Positions 26,171 to 34,638 of a stretch of 64,000 bases of DNA are shown here, one piece after another. The notes under the pieces were generated by a model. That model searched no databases. It saw nothing but the letters and a program-made list of their open reading frames with translations, and had not been told where the DNA came from. This DNA is from CAVQGZ01 sp963712175 (lineage in GTDB: Bacteria; Actinomycetota; Actinomycetes; Jiangellales; Jiangellaceae). The stretch is from assembly GCA_963712175.1 (NCBI GenBank), contig CAVQGZ010000009.1, forward strand, positions 62,001 to 126,000, read 5' to 3'. The translations under genes were made by a program, and so were the position numbers. The stretch's first letter is position 1, and each line of letters opens with the position of its first letter.

Positions 26171-27064
26171 GTGACTCCGGCTCGCGGTCTTCGACCTCGC
26201 AGGCGTTCGGTGGTGGCCGGCCAAGCCGCCGCCGAGGCCGCGCAGTTCGCGCCTCAGACACCTGAGGACCTGACGGCCGCCGCGTTCTTCGACGTCGACA
26301 ACACGATCATGCGCGGGGCATCCATCTTCTACCTGGGGCGTGGGCTCTACCGACGCGGCTACTTCCAGACCCGTGAGATCGCCGGGATGGCTTGGGCGCA
26401 GGCGCAGTTCGTCCTCGGCGCCGAGAACCTGGAGCACATGAACGAGGCCCGCTCGTTCGCCCTGACGTTCATCCAGGACAGGTCGGTCAACGAGCTCTCG
26501 GCGGTGACGGAGGAGATCTTCGACCAGGTGATGTCGAACAAGGTCTGGCCCGGCACGCTCGCCCTCACTCGCGACCACCTGGACCAGGGCCAGCGCGTGT
26601 GGCTGGTGACCGCCGCGCCCGTCGAGATCGCAGCGGTGATTGCACGCAAGCTGGGACTGACCGGGGCGATGGGCACGGTCGCCGAGCATGTGGACGGTGT
26701 CTACACCGGCCGCCTGGTCGGCGAAGTCCTGCACGGCCCGGCCAAGGCCGAAGCCGTTGCGGCGCTGGCTGCCCGTGAGGGCCTGGACCTGCAGCGCTGC
26801 GCCGCCTACAGCGACTCCGGTAATGACATCCCGATGCTGGAGATCGTCGGTGACCCGTGCGCCGTCAACCCCGATCGAGAGCTTCGGGCCGTGGCGAAGG
26901 AGCGCGGATGGCGCGTGCGCGACTACCGGCGCCGCCGGCGCCACGTGCAGGTTGCCGTCGCCGCCGGGTCGGGCGCCGTTCTCGGCGCAGCCGTGGCAGG
27001 GGTGGCGGCCGTGCGAGCCTCCGCGAGGTCGTCGGGCTCCGTCACGGCCCAGGCCCCGGCCTAG
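26171..27064 (+). CDS. HAD-IB family phosphatase (SerB-like)
   Basis: 297 residues. Seen: the nucleophile motif AAFFDVDNTIMRG near residues 40-52, a helical cap, LVTAAPVEIAA (motif II) and YSDSGNDIPML (motif IV). The last 35 residues contain a hydrophobic Ala/Val/Gly stretch that could be a membrane helix. It corresponds to the SerB1-type genes near the heme cluster in mycobacteria; a lysophospholipid or phosphoserine substrate has been suggested for relatives, but nothing here decides it. GTG 26171 is chosen because a -10 box lies exactly 7 bases upstream. Confidence 0.85.
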   Translation: MTPARGLRPRRRSVVAGQAAAEAAQFAPQTPEDLTAAAFFDVDNTIMRGASIFYLGRGLYRRGYFQTREIAGMAWAQAQFVLGAENLEHMNEARSFALTFIQDRSVNELSAVTEEIFDQVMSNKVWPGTLALTRDHLDQGQRVWLVTAAPVEIAAVIARKLGLTGAMGTVAEHVDGVYTGRLVGEVLHGPAKAEAVAALAAREGLDLQRCAAYSDSGNDIPMLEIVGDPCAVNPDRELRAVAKERGWRVRDYRRRRRHVQVAVAAGSGAVLGAAVAGVAAVRASARSSGSVTAQAPA

Positions 27065-28284
27065 AAGAAGACGCTTCGACGCTCCGCCAGCAGCTGGTAG
27101 AGGTTGTGCTGGATGGTCTCGCGCACCTGGTCACCGAGGTTGAAGACCACCATCGGGTCTTCGGCCTCGTCCGCGCTCAGCTCGTCGGTCGGGATCGGCT
27201 CGCCGAACTCGATGATCCACTTCGACGGTAGCGGGACCATCCCGAGGGGGCCGAGCCACGGGAACAGCGGCGTGACAGGGAAGTACGGGGCCCCGATGAG
27301 GCGGGCGAGCAGCGGCATGTCGCCGATGATGGGGTAGATCTCCTCGGCGCCCACGATGGCCGTCGGGATGATGGGGACGCCGGCGGTGATGGCCGACGAC
27401 ACGTAGCCACCCCTGCCGAAGCGCTGCAGCCGGTAGCGCTCCTTGTACGGCTTGCCGATGCCCTTGAAACCCTCAGGCCAGACCCCGACGAGCTCGCCCG
27501 AGGTCAGCAGTCGGTGCCCGTCCTCTCCGCAGGCCAGGGTCGACCCGGTCTTGCGCGACATCTCCCCGAAGAAGGGCAGGGAGAAGACGAAGTCAGCGCC
27601 CAGCATGCGCAGGATGCGGTTGCCCGGCGTCTCGTCGTGCACGGCGAAGGCCGTCATGACAGCGTCGACGGCGATGGTGCCGGAGTGGTTCGCCACGACC
27701 AGGGCGCCCCCGTCCGTCGGGATGTTCTCGGCACCCTTGACCTCGACCCTGAAGTACTTGTCGTAGAGCGGGCGAAGCAGCGGCAGGATCAGCGTCTCGG
27801 TCAGGTCGGTGTCCAGCCCGAACGCATCGATCTCGTAGTCACCCGTGAGCCGGCGTCGCGCGAAGCCGAGCACCTCGGCGATGAGCCGGTCGGCATCGGC
27901 CCCGAGCACCGCGTACGCCGTGTCGCCCACCAGTGCCAGAACCTCAGCGATGCTCGAGGGCAGCTCGAACTCCTGGTCTGGTTCCGTGGTTGCCTGCGGT
28001 TCCGGCTTCGGCGCTACGCGTGGCTCGGCCTTGGGGGTCGGTCCAACCGGCTTCGCGCGGGGCTTCCCAGCCGACTTCGTGGCCGGCTTCTTCCTCGGCT
28101 CGTCCGGCGACGGCTTCGTCTGCTCGCCCTGCGATGTCGAGTCGGCCGAGGAGTCGTCGACACTGCTCAGCCGCGCCTTCCCGCCCGCCAGCGACCGTGA
28201 GGCCGCAGATGGGGTGGCGCTCTTGCTCGAACCCCGGCCAGGCTTGCCGCGTGTACCGATCGGGACGACGTCAGCCTGCGACAT
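27061..28284 (-). CDS. Lysophospholipid acyltransferase (PlsC-like) with Pro/Lys-rich N-terminal tail
   Basis: 407 residues. Residues 1-105 are a low-complexity Ser/Lys/Pro/Glu tail, followed by a helical region and a PlsC-like acyltransferase domain. Seen: VVANHSGTIAVDAVMT, which keeps the His but spaces the Asp further away than the classical HX4D, then VWPEGFKG and PIIPTAIVGAEEIYP. This matches the Rv0502-type acyltransferases next to an SDR gene. Probable role: phospholipid or glycolipid acylation at the inner membrane face. It overlaps the SDR gene by 14 bases and converges on the HAD gene. Confidence 0.82.
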   Translation of the reverse strand: MSQADVVPIGTRGKPGRGSSKSATPSAASRSLAGGKARLSSVDDSSADSTSQGEQTKPSPDEPRKKPATKSAGKPRAKPVGPTPKAEPRVAPKPEPQATTEPDQEFELPSSIAEVLALVGDTAYAVLGADADRLIAEVLGFARRRLTGDYEIDAFGLDTDLTETLILPLLRPLYDKYFRVEVKGAENIPTDGGALVVANHSGTIAVDAVMTAFAVHDETPGNRILRMLGADFVFSLPFFGEMSRKTGSTLACGEDGHRLLTSGELVGVWPEGFKGIGKPYKERYRLQRFGRGGYVSSAITAGVPIIPTAIVGAEEIYPIIGDMPLLARLIGAPYFPVTPLFPWLGPLGMVPLPSKWIIEFGEPIPTDELSADEAEDPMVVFNLGDQVRETIQHNLYQLLAERRSVFF

Positions 28285-29308
28285 TGACCCTCCCCCGCGT
28301 CATGGTGCTCACAACAGTCCTCTCCAGGCCGGCGACGAACTCGTGTACCGCCTCCACGTCTGTGCGACGCGAGCGGATGAACGCCTCGAAGGCCTGCTCG
28401 GTCGTGTACCGCGGCACGTAGCCGAGCTCCTCGCGGGCCCGCGAGGTGTCGACAGCCCGTCCGAAGGTCAGGAACCGAACTTGCTCGGGAGAGAAGTCGG
28501 CAAGGCGGGCGCGGCGGAAGAACCCGCCGACCGGACCCGCCGTGAACGAGGGCAGCGGCGCCGCAACTCCTCCAGCACGGCGCACGGCCTGGCTGAGCGC
28601 CAGCACGCCGTCTCCGGCGACGTTGTAGATGCCGCCCTTGTCCAGGACGGTCGCCAGCCTGATGGCCTCCAACCCGTCGTCCTCGTGGATGAACTGGAGC
28701 CGGGCGTCGTACCCCATGACGGTGGGGACGACAGGAAGCGTGAAGTACTCGGTGAAGGGCGTGCGGACGTTCGGCCCGATGAAGTTCGCGAAGCGCAGGG
28801 TCGTCACGGCGACGTCCGGTCGACGTCGACCGAACCCGCGCACGTACCCCTCGACCTCCACGGAGTCCTTGGCGTAGCCGGAGCGAGGTGGAGCCTTGGG
28901 CGCCATCTCCTCGGTGAACAGGGCCGGGTCCTTGGGCGATGCCCCGTAGACGGTGGTGGACGACTTGACGACGAGGCTGGAGACCGACGGCGCGCGCTGG
29001 CAGGCACCGAGAAGCTGCATGGTGCCCAGCACGTTGATCTCCTTCTGCGGCGACCGCCCGCCCACAGCCGTGGGGGTTGCGAGCACGTTCATGTGCACCA
29101 CGGTGTCGATCTCGTCGTTCGCGAGAATCTTCGCGATGACTGGGCTGCGGATGTCGGCCCGTACGAAGTCGGCCTTGCCGAGCGAGAAGGGGGACGGGAC
29201 GATGTCGACCGCGACGACACGCTCGACGTCCGGTTCGTCGGCGAGGATCTCGGCGGTGCGCGCGCCCAGGTAGCGACCCACACCGGTGACGAGGACGACC
29301 CGCCCCAC
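28271..29308 (-). CDS. NAD-dependent epimerase/dehydratase (SDR family)
   Basis: 345 residues. Extended SDR with N-terminal VLVTGVGRYLGARTAEIL, a Gly-rich NAD site slightly different from GXXGXXG. It has SSTTVYGASPKDP, which lies where the catalytic Tyr region is expected, followed by SGYAKDSVE. Same neighbourhood as GalE2 (Rv0501) in M. tuberculosis, upstream of an acyltransferase. Sugar substrate unknown. GTG 29308 is 5 bases downstream of the tiny gene stop at 29314. Confidence 0.85.
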   Translation of the reverse strand: MGRVVLVTGVGRYLGARTAEILADEPDVERVVAVDIVPSPFSLGKADFVRADIRSPVIAKILANDEIDTVVHMNVLATPTAVGGRSPQKEINVLGTMQLLGACQRAPSVSSLVVKSSTTVYGASPKDPALFTEEMAPKAPPRSGYAKDSVEVEGYVRGFGRRRPDVAVTTLRFANFIGPNVRTPFTEYFTLPVVPTVMGYDARLQFIHEDDGLEAIRLATVLDKGGIYNVAGDGVLALSQAVRRAGGVAAPLPSFTAGPVGGFFRRARLADFSPEQVRFLTFGRAVDTSRAREELGYVPRYTTEQAFEAFIRSRRTDVEAVHEFVAGLERTVVSTMTRGRVNVAG

Positions 29309-29313
29309 GACGG

Positions 29314-29415
29314 CTACTTGCCGAGCTTGCGGCGCTGGACGCGCGTCTTGCGCAACAGCTTGCGGTGCTTCTTCTTCGCCATGCGCTTACGACGCTTCTT
29401 GATGACCGAGCCCAA
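29314..29415 (-). CDS. 33-residue basic AURKAIP1/COX24-domain protein
   Basis: Very short, highly basic protein: MGSVIKKRRKRMAKKKHRK followed by LLRKTRVQRRKLGK. About half of all residues are Lys or Arg. Identical in type to the small actinobacterial proteins annotated as AURKAIP1/COX24 domain-containing (bS22 in mycobacterial ribosome structures; Rv0500B position). The start is TTG 29415, with AAGGGGTGG upstream; the family usually begins at this Met-Gly-Ser position. It lies between the SDR and the HTH gene, conserved context. Confidence 0.88.
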   Translation of the reverse strand: MGSVIKKRRKRMAKKKHRKLLRKTRVQRRKLGK

Positions 29416-29476
29416 GAGGGGGCCACCCCTTCATTCTCGAGATGTGCGGACGGACCTGCCTAGGCTACCGCCGGAC

Positions 29477-29671
29477 TCAGCCCGCCTGGACCATGGCGTC
29501 GCGCAGGTAGTCGCGGACCGCCTCCTCGGGGATCCGCATCGATCGGCCTACTTGGACCGCGGGCAGTTTGCCGTCGTGCACGAGTCGGTACACGGTCATT
29601 CGGGACACCCGCATGATGCGGGCGACTTCTGCCACTGTCAGGAACGACAGCGAGGACAGTTCGGCGGCCAC
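29477..29671 (-). CDS. Excisionase-like helix-turn-helix DNA-binding protein
   Basis: 64 residues. Seen: an HTH of MerR/excisionase type, FLTVAEVARIMRVSRMTVYR at 10-29, then a wing with GKLPAVQVGRSMRIPEEAV. It corresponds in position and sequence type to Rv0500A, next to the tiny basic protein and proC in mycobacteria. Targets unknown; most relatives are chromosomal regulators, not phage excisionases. GTG 29671 is 6 bases after a TAGTCT box, so probably leaderless. Confidence 0.85.
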   Translation of the reverse strand: MAAELSSLSFLTVAEVARIMRVSRMTVYRLVHDGKLPAVQVGRSMRIPEEAVRDYLRDAMVQAG

Positions 29672-29677
29672 GAGCGA

Positions 29678-29683
29678 AGACTA
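29678..29683 (-). promoter_or_regulatory. -10 box of the HTH gene (leaderless)
   Basis: Minus-strand TAGTCT, 6 bases before GTG 29671. It lies in the 19-base gap after the acuC stop. Confidence 0.5.
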
Positions 29684-29690
29684 GGGGTAA

Positions 29691-30872
29691 CTACCAGTGC
29701 GGGTCGAGGCCGTAGAGCGGAAAGACCGCCTTGCGGGTGGCCAGCACCGCCCGGTCGAGCCAGTCCCCGGGGTCGTACCCGTCCTCCCACGAGGGATAGG
29801 TCGGAGTGGCGCCGTCGGTCATCCGGAACGGCGCTGACCTGCCAAGACGCTCGTTCACATATGCCCGCCACGAGTCCGGCACTGGCGTGTCGGCCACGAT
29901 CGGAGCTCCCGCCACGATGGCCAGCAGATGCGTCCAGGCGCGCGGGACGACGTCGACGACCGCGTAGCCGCCACCCCCGGTCACTACCCATCGTCCCTGG
30001 CACAGCTCGTGGGCGAGCCCGTGCAGCGCTTCGTAGGCGAGCCGCTGGCCGTCCACCGACTTGGCCAGGTGCGCCAGCGGGTCCTCGGCGTGGCTGTCGC
30101 AGCCGTGCTGGGTGACGAGGATCTGCGGACGGAACTCGCGCAGCACGTGCGGGACGACGGCATGGAAGGCGCGCAGCCACCCCGCATCGTTCGTGCCAGG
30201 CGGCAGGGCGACGTTGACGGCACTGCCCTCGGCGTTCGGCCCCCCGACCTCCTCGGGGTAGCCGGTGCCCGGGAACAGAGTCCTCGGGGTCTCGTGCATC
30301 GACACCGTCAGCACTCGCGGGTCGTCGTAGAAGATGTGCTGCACACCATCCCCGTGGTGGACGTCCACGTCGACGTAGGCGACGCGCTCGACTCCGTGGT
30401 CGAGCAGGTAGCGGATCGCCAGTGCGACATCGTTGTAGATGCAGAAGCCGCTGGCCCGTTCCGGCATGGCGTGGTGGAGCCCACCGATGATGTTGACCCC
30501 GTGGTCAGCGCGTCCCTCCAGCACGGCCTTGGCCATCTCGACAGTTCCTGCCGCGATTCGGGCGCCGGCGTCGTGCATTCCGAGGAAGCACGGGTTGTCG
30601 TCGGTGCCGAGCCCGAACTCGAGCTCCATGCGGCTCGGGTCCGCTGCGCAGCGCTTGACTGCTTCGAGCAGCTGCGGTGTGTGGACGGTGGTCAGCAGGT
30701 CGTCGGATGCGTACCCGGACGGGACGACCTCGACGCCGGCATGTGCCAGTGCGCCGAGGGCCCGGGCCAGGCGCATCGTCAGCTCGACCCTGATCGGCGC
30801 CATGGGATGACCCGGCCCGAAGTTGTACTGAGTCAGGTCGTCCTCCCAGACGACCTCGACACGCCGACTCAT
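29691..30872 (-). CDS. acuC: Acetoin utilization protein AcuC-like deacetylase
   Basis: 393 residues, histone-deacetylase superfamily. Seen: GLHHAMPERASGFCIYND with active-site histidines, the metal ligands in YVDVDVHHGDGVQ, and the second metal Asp region QHGCDSHAEDPLAHL, plus VTGGGGYAVVDVV. Zinc-dependent lysine deacetylase, often acting on acetyl-CoA synthetase in bacteria. No acetyltransferase partner or acs gene is adjacent here. ATG 30872 is 6 bases after a TAGGGT box (30879-30884). Confidence 0.88.
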   Translation of the reverse strand: MSRRVEVVWEDDLTQYNFGPGHPMAPIRVELTMRLARALGALAHAGVEVVPSGYASDDLLTTVHTPQLLEAVKRCAADPSRMELEFGLGTDDNPCFLGMHDAGARIAAGTVEMAKAVLEGRADHGVNIIGGLHHAMPERASGFCIYNDVALAIRYLLDHGVERVAYVDVDVHHGDGVQHIFYDDPRVLTVSMHETPRTLFPGTGYPEEVGGPNAEGSAVNVALPPGTNDAGWLRAFHAVVPHVLREFRPQILVTQHGCDSHAEDPLAHLAKSVDGQRLAYEALHGLAHELCQGRWVVTGGGGYAVVDVVPRAWTHLLAIVAGAPIVADTPVPDSWRAYVNERLGRSAPFRMTDGATPTYPSWEDGYDPGDWLDRAVLATRKAVFPLYGLDPHW

Positions 30873-30878
30873 GCTCCG

Positions 30879-30884
30879 ACCCTA
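30879..30884 (-). promoter_or_regulatory. -10 box of acuC (leaderless)
   Basis: Minus-strand TAGGGT, 6 bases before ATG 30872. No ribosome site is present between the box and the start. Confidence 0.5.
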
Positions 30885-30991
30885 GTCACCCACCTGCAAC
30901 CGGGCTGCAACCACGCGCATCCGGGCTGCTGCCGGGCGGCGGGACGTTCGAAGCATGAGGAAGATCCCGCTCCCAGATCATCGAGATCGCG

Positions 30992-31546
30992 ATGCTCGTC
31001 GCAGCGCTGGTCGTCGGAGTCCCGTCCGGCAGCCCAGCCCCGGGAGTCACCCTGGTCAACGCCAGCCCCGCTCTTGCCGGGCACGTCGAGTGGGCGTTCG
31101 AGCTCTTCGCCGACCACGGCCTGGTGCAGCCCGTCGTGACGACCCTGGCCTTCGACCCCCACGCGGAGATCTGCGAGGACTACCGCGGCTACTTCGAGGC
31201 CCCCACCGCCGCAATCGTCGTGTGCTTCGACGCGAGCACGACCGTTCTCGGCACGGACACCGCCCTGCACCCTGGGGAGCAGCGGCTGCTGCTTCACGAG
31301 CTGGCCCACGCGTGGACCGCGAGGAACCTCGGCGCCGAGCGGCAGCAGCAGTTCATCGACCTGATGGGCGCGACCAGCTGGAACTCCCTCGATGACCGGG
31401 CGCACCGTCGGGGCATCGAGCTGGCAGCGGAGACGTTCGTCTGGGCCCTCACCGACGGCGAGGTCGTTCCCCGCATGATCGCGAGCCGGGAAGCCGCGCA
31501 GCTTCAGGCCGGCTTCGACGTGCTCACCAGCGGCGAAGGCAGGTAG
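30992..31546 (+). CDS. Putative exported zinc-metalloprotein with HELAH motif
   Basis: I do not recognise the family. 184 residues from ATG 30992, with a hydrophobic start (LVAALVVGVPSG) and a zincin-type HELAHAW near residue 103. An upstream AETF near residue 147 could supply a third ligand. The start is uncertain. ATG 30955 begins an adjacent frame (MRK) and one extra base at about 30961-30965 would join it to SRSQIIEIAMLVAALVVG, giving a textbook signal peptide. It lies divergent from acuC and alone in its transcription unit. Function could be a peptidase or a non-catalytic secreted zinc protein. Confidence 0.6.
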   Translation: MLVAALVVGVPSGSPAPGVTLVNASPALAGHVEWAFELFADHGLVQPVVTTLAFDPHAEICEDYRGYFEAPTAAIVVCFDASTTVLGTDTALHPGEQRLLLHELAHAWTARNLGAERQQQFIDLMGATSWNSLDDRAHRRGIELAAETFVWALTDGEVVPRMIASREAAQLQAGFDVLTSGEGR

Positions 31547-31666
31547 CACCTCCCGGGACAGGTTCCGCGGCCGGCGCCGCTGCCTGGTGACCCTCGGTCA
31601 GGTGCCGGGACCTTGGACCCCGTCCGGGTCTGCGTGGTCGTCGCTAGCGTCGCTGCAGGAGGAGCC

Positions 31667-32278
31667 ATGAGCAGCGAGTCGAGCAGCACCCGCTACGTGA
31701 GCGTGCCGACAGACCATCCCGTGTGGGAGAGGTTCCCGATCCTCGCCCCACTCGTGCTCGTCGGGACGATCGAGCCCGACGGAGAGGCCGACATCGCTCC
31801 CAAGCACCTGGCCATGCCCCTGAGCTGGGGTAACTACTTCGGGTTCGTCTGCCACCCCGACCACGGAACGTACCGAAACCTCGTGGCGACCGGCTCGTTC
31901 ACCGTGGGCTACCCGACGCCGGAGATGGTGCTGCACACGAGCCTGGCAGCGGCGCCGCGCGCCTCGGACGGGTCGAAGCCCACCGTCCAGGTGCTGCCGC
32001 TCAGCGCGGCGAAGAAGGTGGACGGTGTTCTGGTCGACGGCTGCCGCCTGCATCTGGAGTGCGAGCTCGACCGTGTCGTCGACGACCTGGACGAGAACGT
32101 CCTGGTGATCGGTCGCGTCGTGGCCGCACACGTCGCCGAGCAGCTGCTGCGTAGCTTCGACGTCGACGACGCCGACCTGATCCACCGCGCCCCCTTGCTG
32201 GCCTACATCCACCCTGGCCGCCTGGCCACCGTGTCCGAGACTGTCTCGTTCCCGTACCACCAGGGCTTCTCCCGATAG
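31667..32278 (+). CDS. Flavin reductase-like (split-barrel) protein
   Basis: 203 residues. Resembles flavin reductase-domain/DUF447-type proteins: RFPILAPLVLVGTIEPDG, APKHLAMPLSW, FGFVCHPDHGTYRNLVATGSFTV, and a C-terminal IHRAPLLAYIHPGR. Probably binds FMN; substrate unknown. ATG 31667 has a strong GGAGGAG ribosome site and a TAGCGT box upstream. First of a three-gene unit with the M20 peptidase (10 bases downstream) and the P-loop protein. Confidence 0.75.
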   Translation: MSSESSSTRYVSVPTDHPVWERFPILAPLVLVGTIEPDGEADIAPKHLAMPLSWGNYFGFVCHPDHGTYRNLVATGSFTVGYPTPEMVLHTSLAAAPRASDGSKPTVQVLPLSAAKKVDGVLVDGCRLHLECELDRVVDDLDENVLVIGRVVAAHVAEQLLRSFDVDDADLIHRAPLLAYIHPGRLATVSETVSFPYHQGFSR

Positions 32279-32287
32279 GGGGCGCAC

Positions 32288-33532
32288 ATGGCGCTTGCAG
32301 CACCCGGCCTCATCGACGCTGCCACGGCCACCGCCCTGCTGGGTGCGGCTCGCGCTCGGGAGCAGGACATGGTCGACAAGCTCGTGGCCATGGCGGAGAT
32401 GGAGTCACCGTCAGCCGACCCAGCCAGCCAGCAGCCGTTGCTGGACCACGTGCAGGCCGAGCTGACCTCACGCAGCTTCGCCACGCTCCGGCAGCCGGGG
32501 ACGCGCAGCGGGGGCCTGCTCGTGGCGGCACCTGCTCGGCGGGCCGGACGGGTCGGCCCGTTCCAGCTGCTCGTCGGCCACGTCGACACCGTCTGGCCGC
32601 GCGGCACGCTCGTCGGCCGGCCCGTCACGCGAGACGGTGAGCTGCTGCGGGGGCCGGGAACCTACGACATGAAGGCCGGCCTGGTGCAGGTGCTCACGGC
32701 ACTCGACCTTCTCGCAGACGCGGACCTGACTCCTGACGTCGCCCCGGTGCTCGTGGTCAACAGCGACGAGGAGATCGGCAGCCGCGAGTCGACCGCGGCG
32801 ATCCGAGCCTTGGCGCAGCGAGCGGACCGGGCGATGGTGCTCGAACCCTCGTTGGGTTCGCGAGGGGCGCTGAAGACGGCCCGCAAGGGGCTGGGGCGCT
32901 ACACCGTCACGGTTCACGGCAAGGCTGCGCACGCGGGGCTCGACCCGACCGCCGGTGCCAGCGCGATTCTCGAGCTCTCGGCCGTCATCCAGTCGCTGTT
33001 CGCACTGAACGACGCTGATCGTGGGGTGACCGTGAACGTCGGGATGGTCTCCGGAGGGATCCAACCGAACGTCATCGCGCCCGAGAGCAGTGCCGTCATC
33101 GACGTCCGAGTGCTCACGACCGACGACGCCGAGCAGGTCGACGCAGCGATCCGGTCGCTGCAGGCGTCCACTCCGGGAACCTCGCTGACCGTCGAAGGAG
33201 GCATGGGGCGACCCCCTCTGGAGCGCACCGCGCGCAACGCAGCGCTCTACGAGCAGGCCACCGTGGTCGCCGAGAGAATGGGGATCGACCTTCCGGAGGC
33301 GACGGCCGGAGGGGGGTCGGACGGCAACACCGCCAGCCAGGTGGCTCCGACTCTCGACGGTCTGGGGGCCGTCGGAGACGGCGCCCACGCCGAGCACGAG
33401 CACGTCTACATCCCAGGATGGGTCGAGCGCACGGCACTGCTGGCCGGTCTGCTGATGCTGGGCCCGGTTCGTCCGGACGTGGCGCCCGGCGTTGCCGACC
33501 CACTGTCGCTCGTGGCTGCGGACGCGACGTGA
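32288..33532 (+). CDS. M20 family metallopeptidase (carboxypeptidase G2-like)
   Basis: 414 residues. Seen: metal ligands in LVGHVDTVWP (His and Asp), GPGTYDMKAGL with the bridging Asp, NSDEEIGSRES with the catalytic Glu pair, and AEHEHVYI near the C-terminus. The dimerisation domain contains the usual VHGKAAHAG. Glutamate carboxypeptidase-type enzymes cleave C-terminal Glu or acylamino acids; the actual substrate is unknown. ATG follows the flavin-reductase gene by 10 bases, and its stop overlaps the next GTG. Confidence 0.85.
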   Translation: MALAAPGLIDAATATALLGAARAREQDMVDKLVAMAEMESPSADPASQQPLLDHVQAELTSRSFATLRQPGTRSGGLLVAAPARRAGRVGPFQLLVGHVDTVWPRGTLVGRPVTRDGELLRGPGTYDMKAGLVQVLTALDLLADADLTPDVAPVLVVNSDEEIGSRESTAAIRALAQRADRAMVLEPSLGSRGALKTARKGLGRYTVTVHGKAAHAGLDPTAGASAILELSAVIQSLFALNDADRGVTVNVGMVSGGIQPNVIAPESSAVIDVRVLTTDDAEQVDAAIRSLQASTPGTSLTVEGGMGRPPLERTARNAALYEQATVVAERMGIDLPEATAGGGSDGNTASQVAPTLDGLGAVGDGAHAEHEHVYIPGWVERTALLAGLLMLGPVRPDVAPGVADPLSLVAADAT

Positions 33533-34575
33533 GCACGTCGACGGCGTCGCGCATCATCCCGACAACCGTGACGCGCATCGCCGACATCGACAGCGAGGCG
33601 ACAAGCGTGCTGCCGATCAGTCGGGATCGCTGGGCGACCGGCGACTACGTCGTGGCCCGGGTCCGCGACTTCTCCAGGGCGCTGCGCCAGGTCGAGCTGC
33701 CCAACGGCCGCATGGCAGACATCACGCGTGGCGAGCTGGTCATGGGGGCGTTGGGACGCCGAGCGGCGACGCTCGAGGCAGTCGGGGGGTGGCAGGACGT
33801 GACCGAGGACGGTCAGATGCATCTGCTGACGTCGGCCGGGCTGATGGGCCGCGCGACGTCGGTGTCGCCCTTCCTGCCGAGCCTGGTCTCGCTCGAGTAC
33901 GTCGGCCACCTGCACCTGCACTCCACACCCGCCCGGATGCGTGACTGGGTCGTACCCGCGCCCGAGGGCGCGACCTTCGAGCTCCCGGTGGTGCTCGTCA
34001 TCGGCACGTCGATGTCAGCAGGCAAGACGGAGTCGGCCAAGGTCGTCGTCGCCCAGCTGCGTGACCTCGGCCGGGTCGTCGTCGGCGCGAAGCTCACCGG
34101 CGCTGCCCGGTACCGGGACCCGCTGGCCATGTGGGACGCCGGAGCGACCGCCATCTACGACTTCGTCGACGCCGGGCTACCGTCCACCGCCGTCGGGGTC
34201 GACGAGTACGTGAGCTCGATCGTCACGGTGCTGAACCGGATGGGCAGCTGCGGAGCCGACGTCGCAGTCATCGAGGCGGGGGCCTCCCCACTGGAGGAGT
34301 ACAACGGCGCCGCCCTGGCCGAGCTCATCGGGGCACACATCTTCTTCACCGTGCTGTGCGCCTCCGACCCGTACGCCGTCGCCGGGCTCATGGACGCCTT
34401 CGGGACCAAGCCCGACCTGGTCGCAGGCGGGGCCGCCAACACGACGACGGGGGTCGCACTCGTCTCACAGCTGTCCGGGCTGACGGCCCTCAACCTGGCA
34501 GACCCGCACACCCACATCGAGCTCAAGGAGCGCATCTCGGCCTCCCTGCCGCCGATGACGCCGCTGCGCAGCTAG
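33529..34575 (+). CDS. P-loop NTPase of unknown function (DUF1611/BioD-like)
   Basis: 348 residues. Residues 1-140 form a beta-rich N-terminal domain I cannot assign. From residue 150 there is VVLVIGTSMSAGKTESAK, a Walker A motif, followed by VVGAKLTGAARYRD and VAVIEAGASPLEEYN, resembling the BioD/MobB/DUF1611 P-loop group. GTG 33529 overlaps the M20 stop. DUF1611 proteins are often found near dipeptide epimerases and peptidases, so a role in amino-acid or peptide recycling is an inference. Not confidently named. Confidence 0.6.
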   Translation: MSTSTASRIIPTTVTRIADIDSEATSVLPISRDRWATGDYVVARVRDFSRALRQVELPNGRMADITRGELVMGALGRRAATLEAVGGWQDVTEDGQMHLLTSAGLMGRATSVSPFLPSLVSLEYVGHLHLHSTPARMRDWVVPAPEGATFELPVVLVIGTSMSAGKTESAKVVVAQLRDLGRVVVGAKLTGAARYRDPLAMWDAGATAIYDFVDAGLPSTAVGVDEYVSSIVTVLNRMGSCGADVAVIEAGASPLEEYNGAALAELIGAHIFFTVLCASDPYAVAGLMDAFGTKPDLVAGGAANTTTGVALVSQLSGLTALNLADPHTHIELKERISASLPPMTPLRS

Positions 34576-34638
34576 CACGTCGAAGGTGCCCTAGTGTGCG
34601 TGCGCGGGCGGCTGCCGCAGTGAGGGGGCGTCAAGACG

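Noticed and set aside
28167..29426. Long minus-strand ORF (419 codons) over the SDR gene
   Set aside because: Its product is Arg-rich and low-complexity and it lies antiphase to the clear SDR reading frame: a GC-bias shadow.
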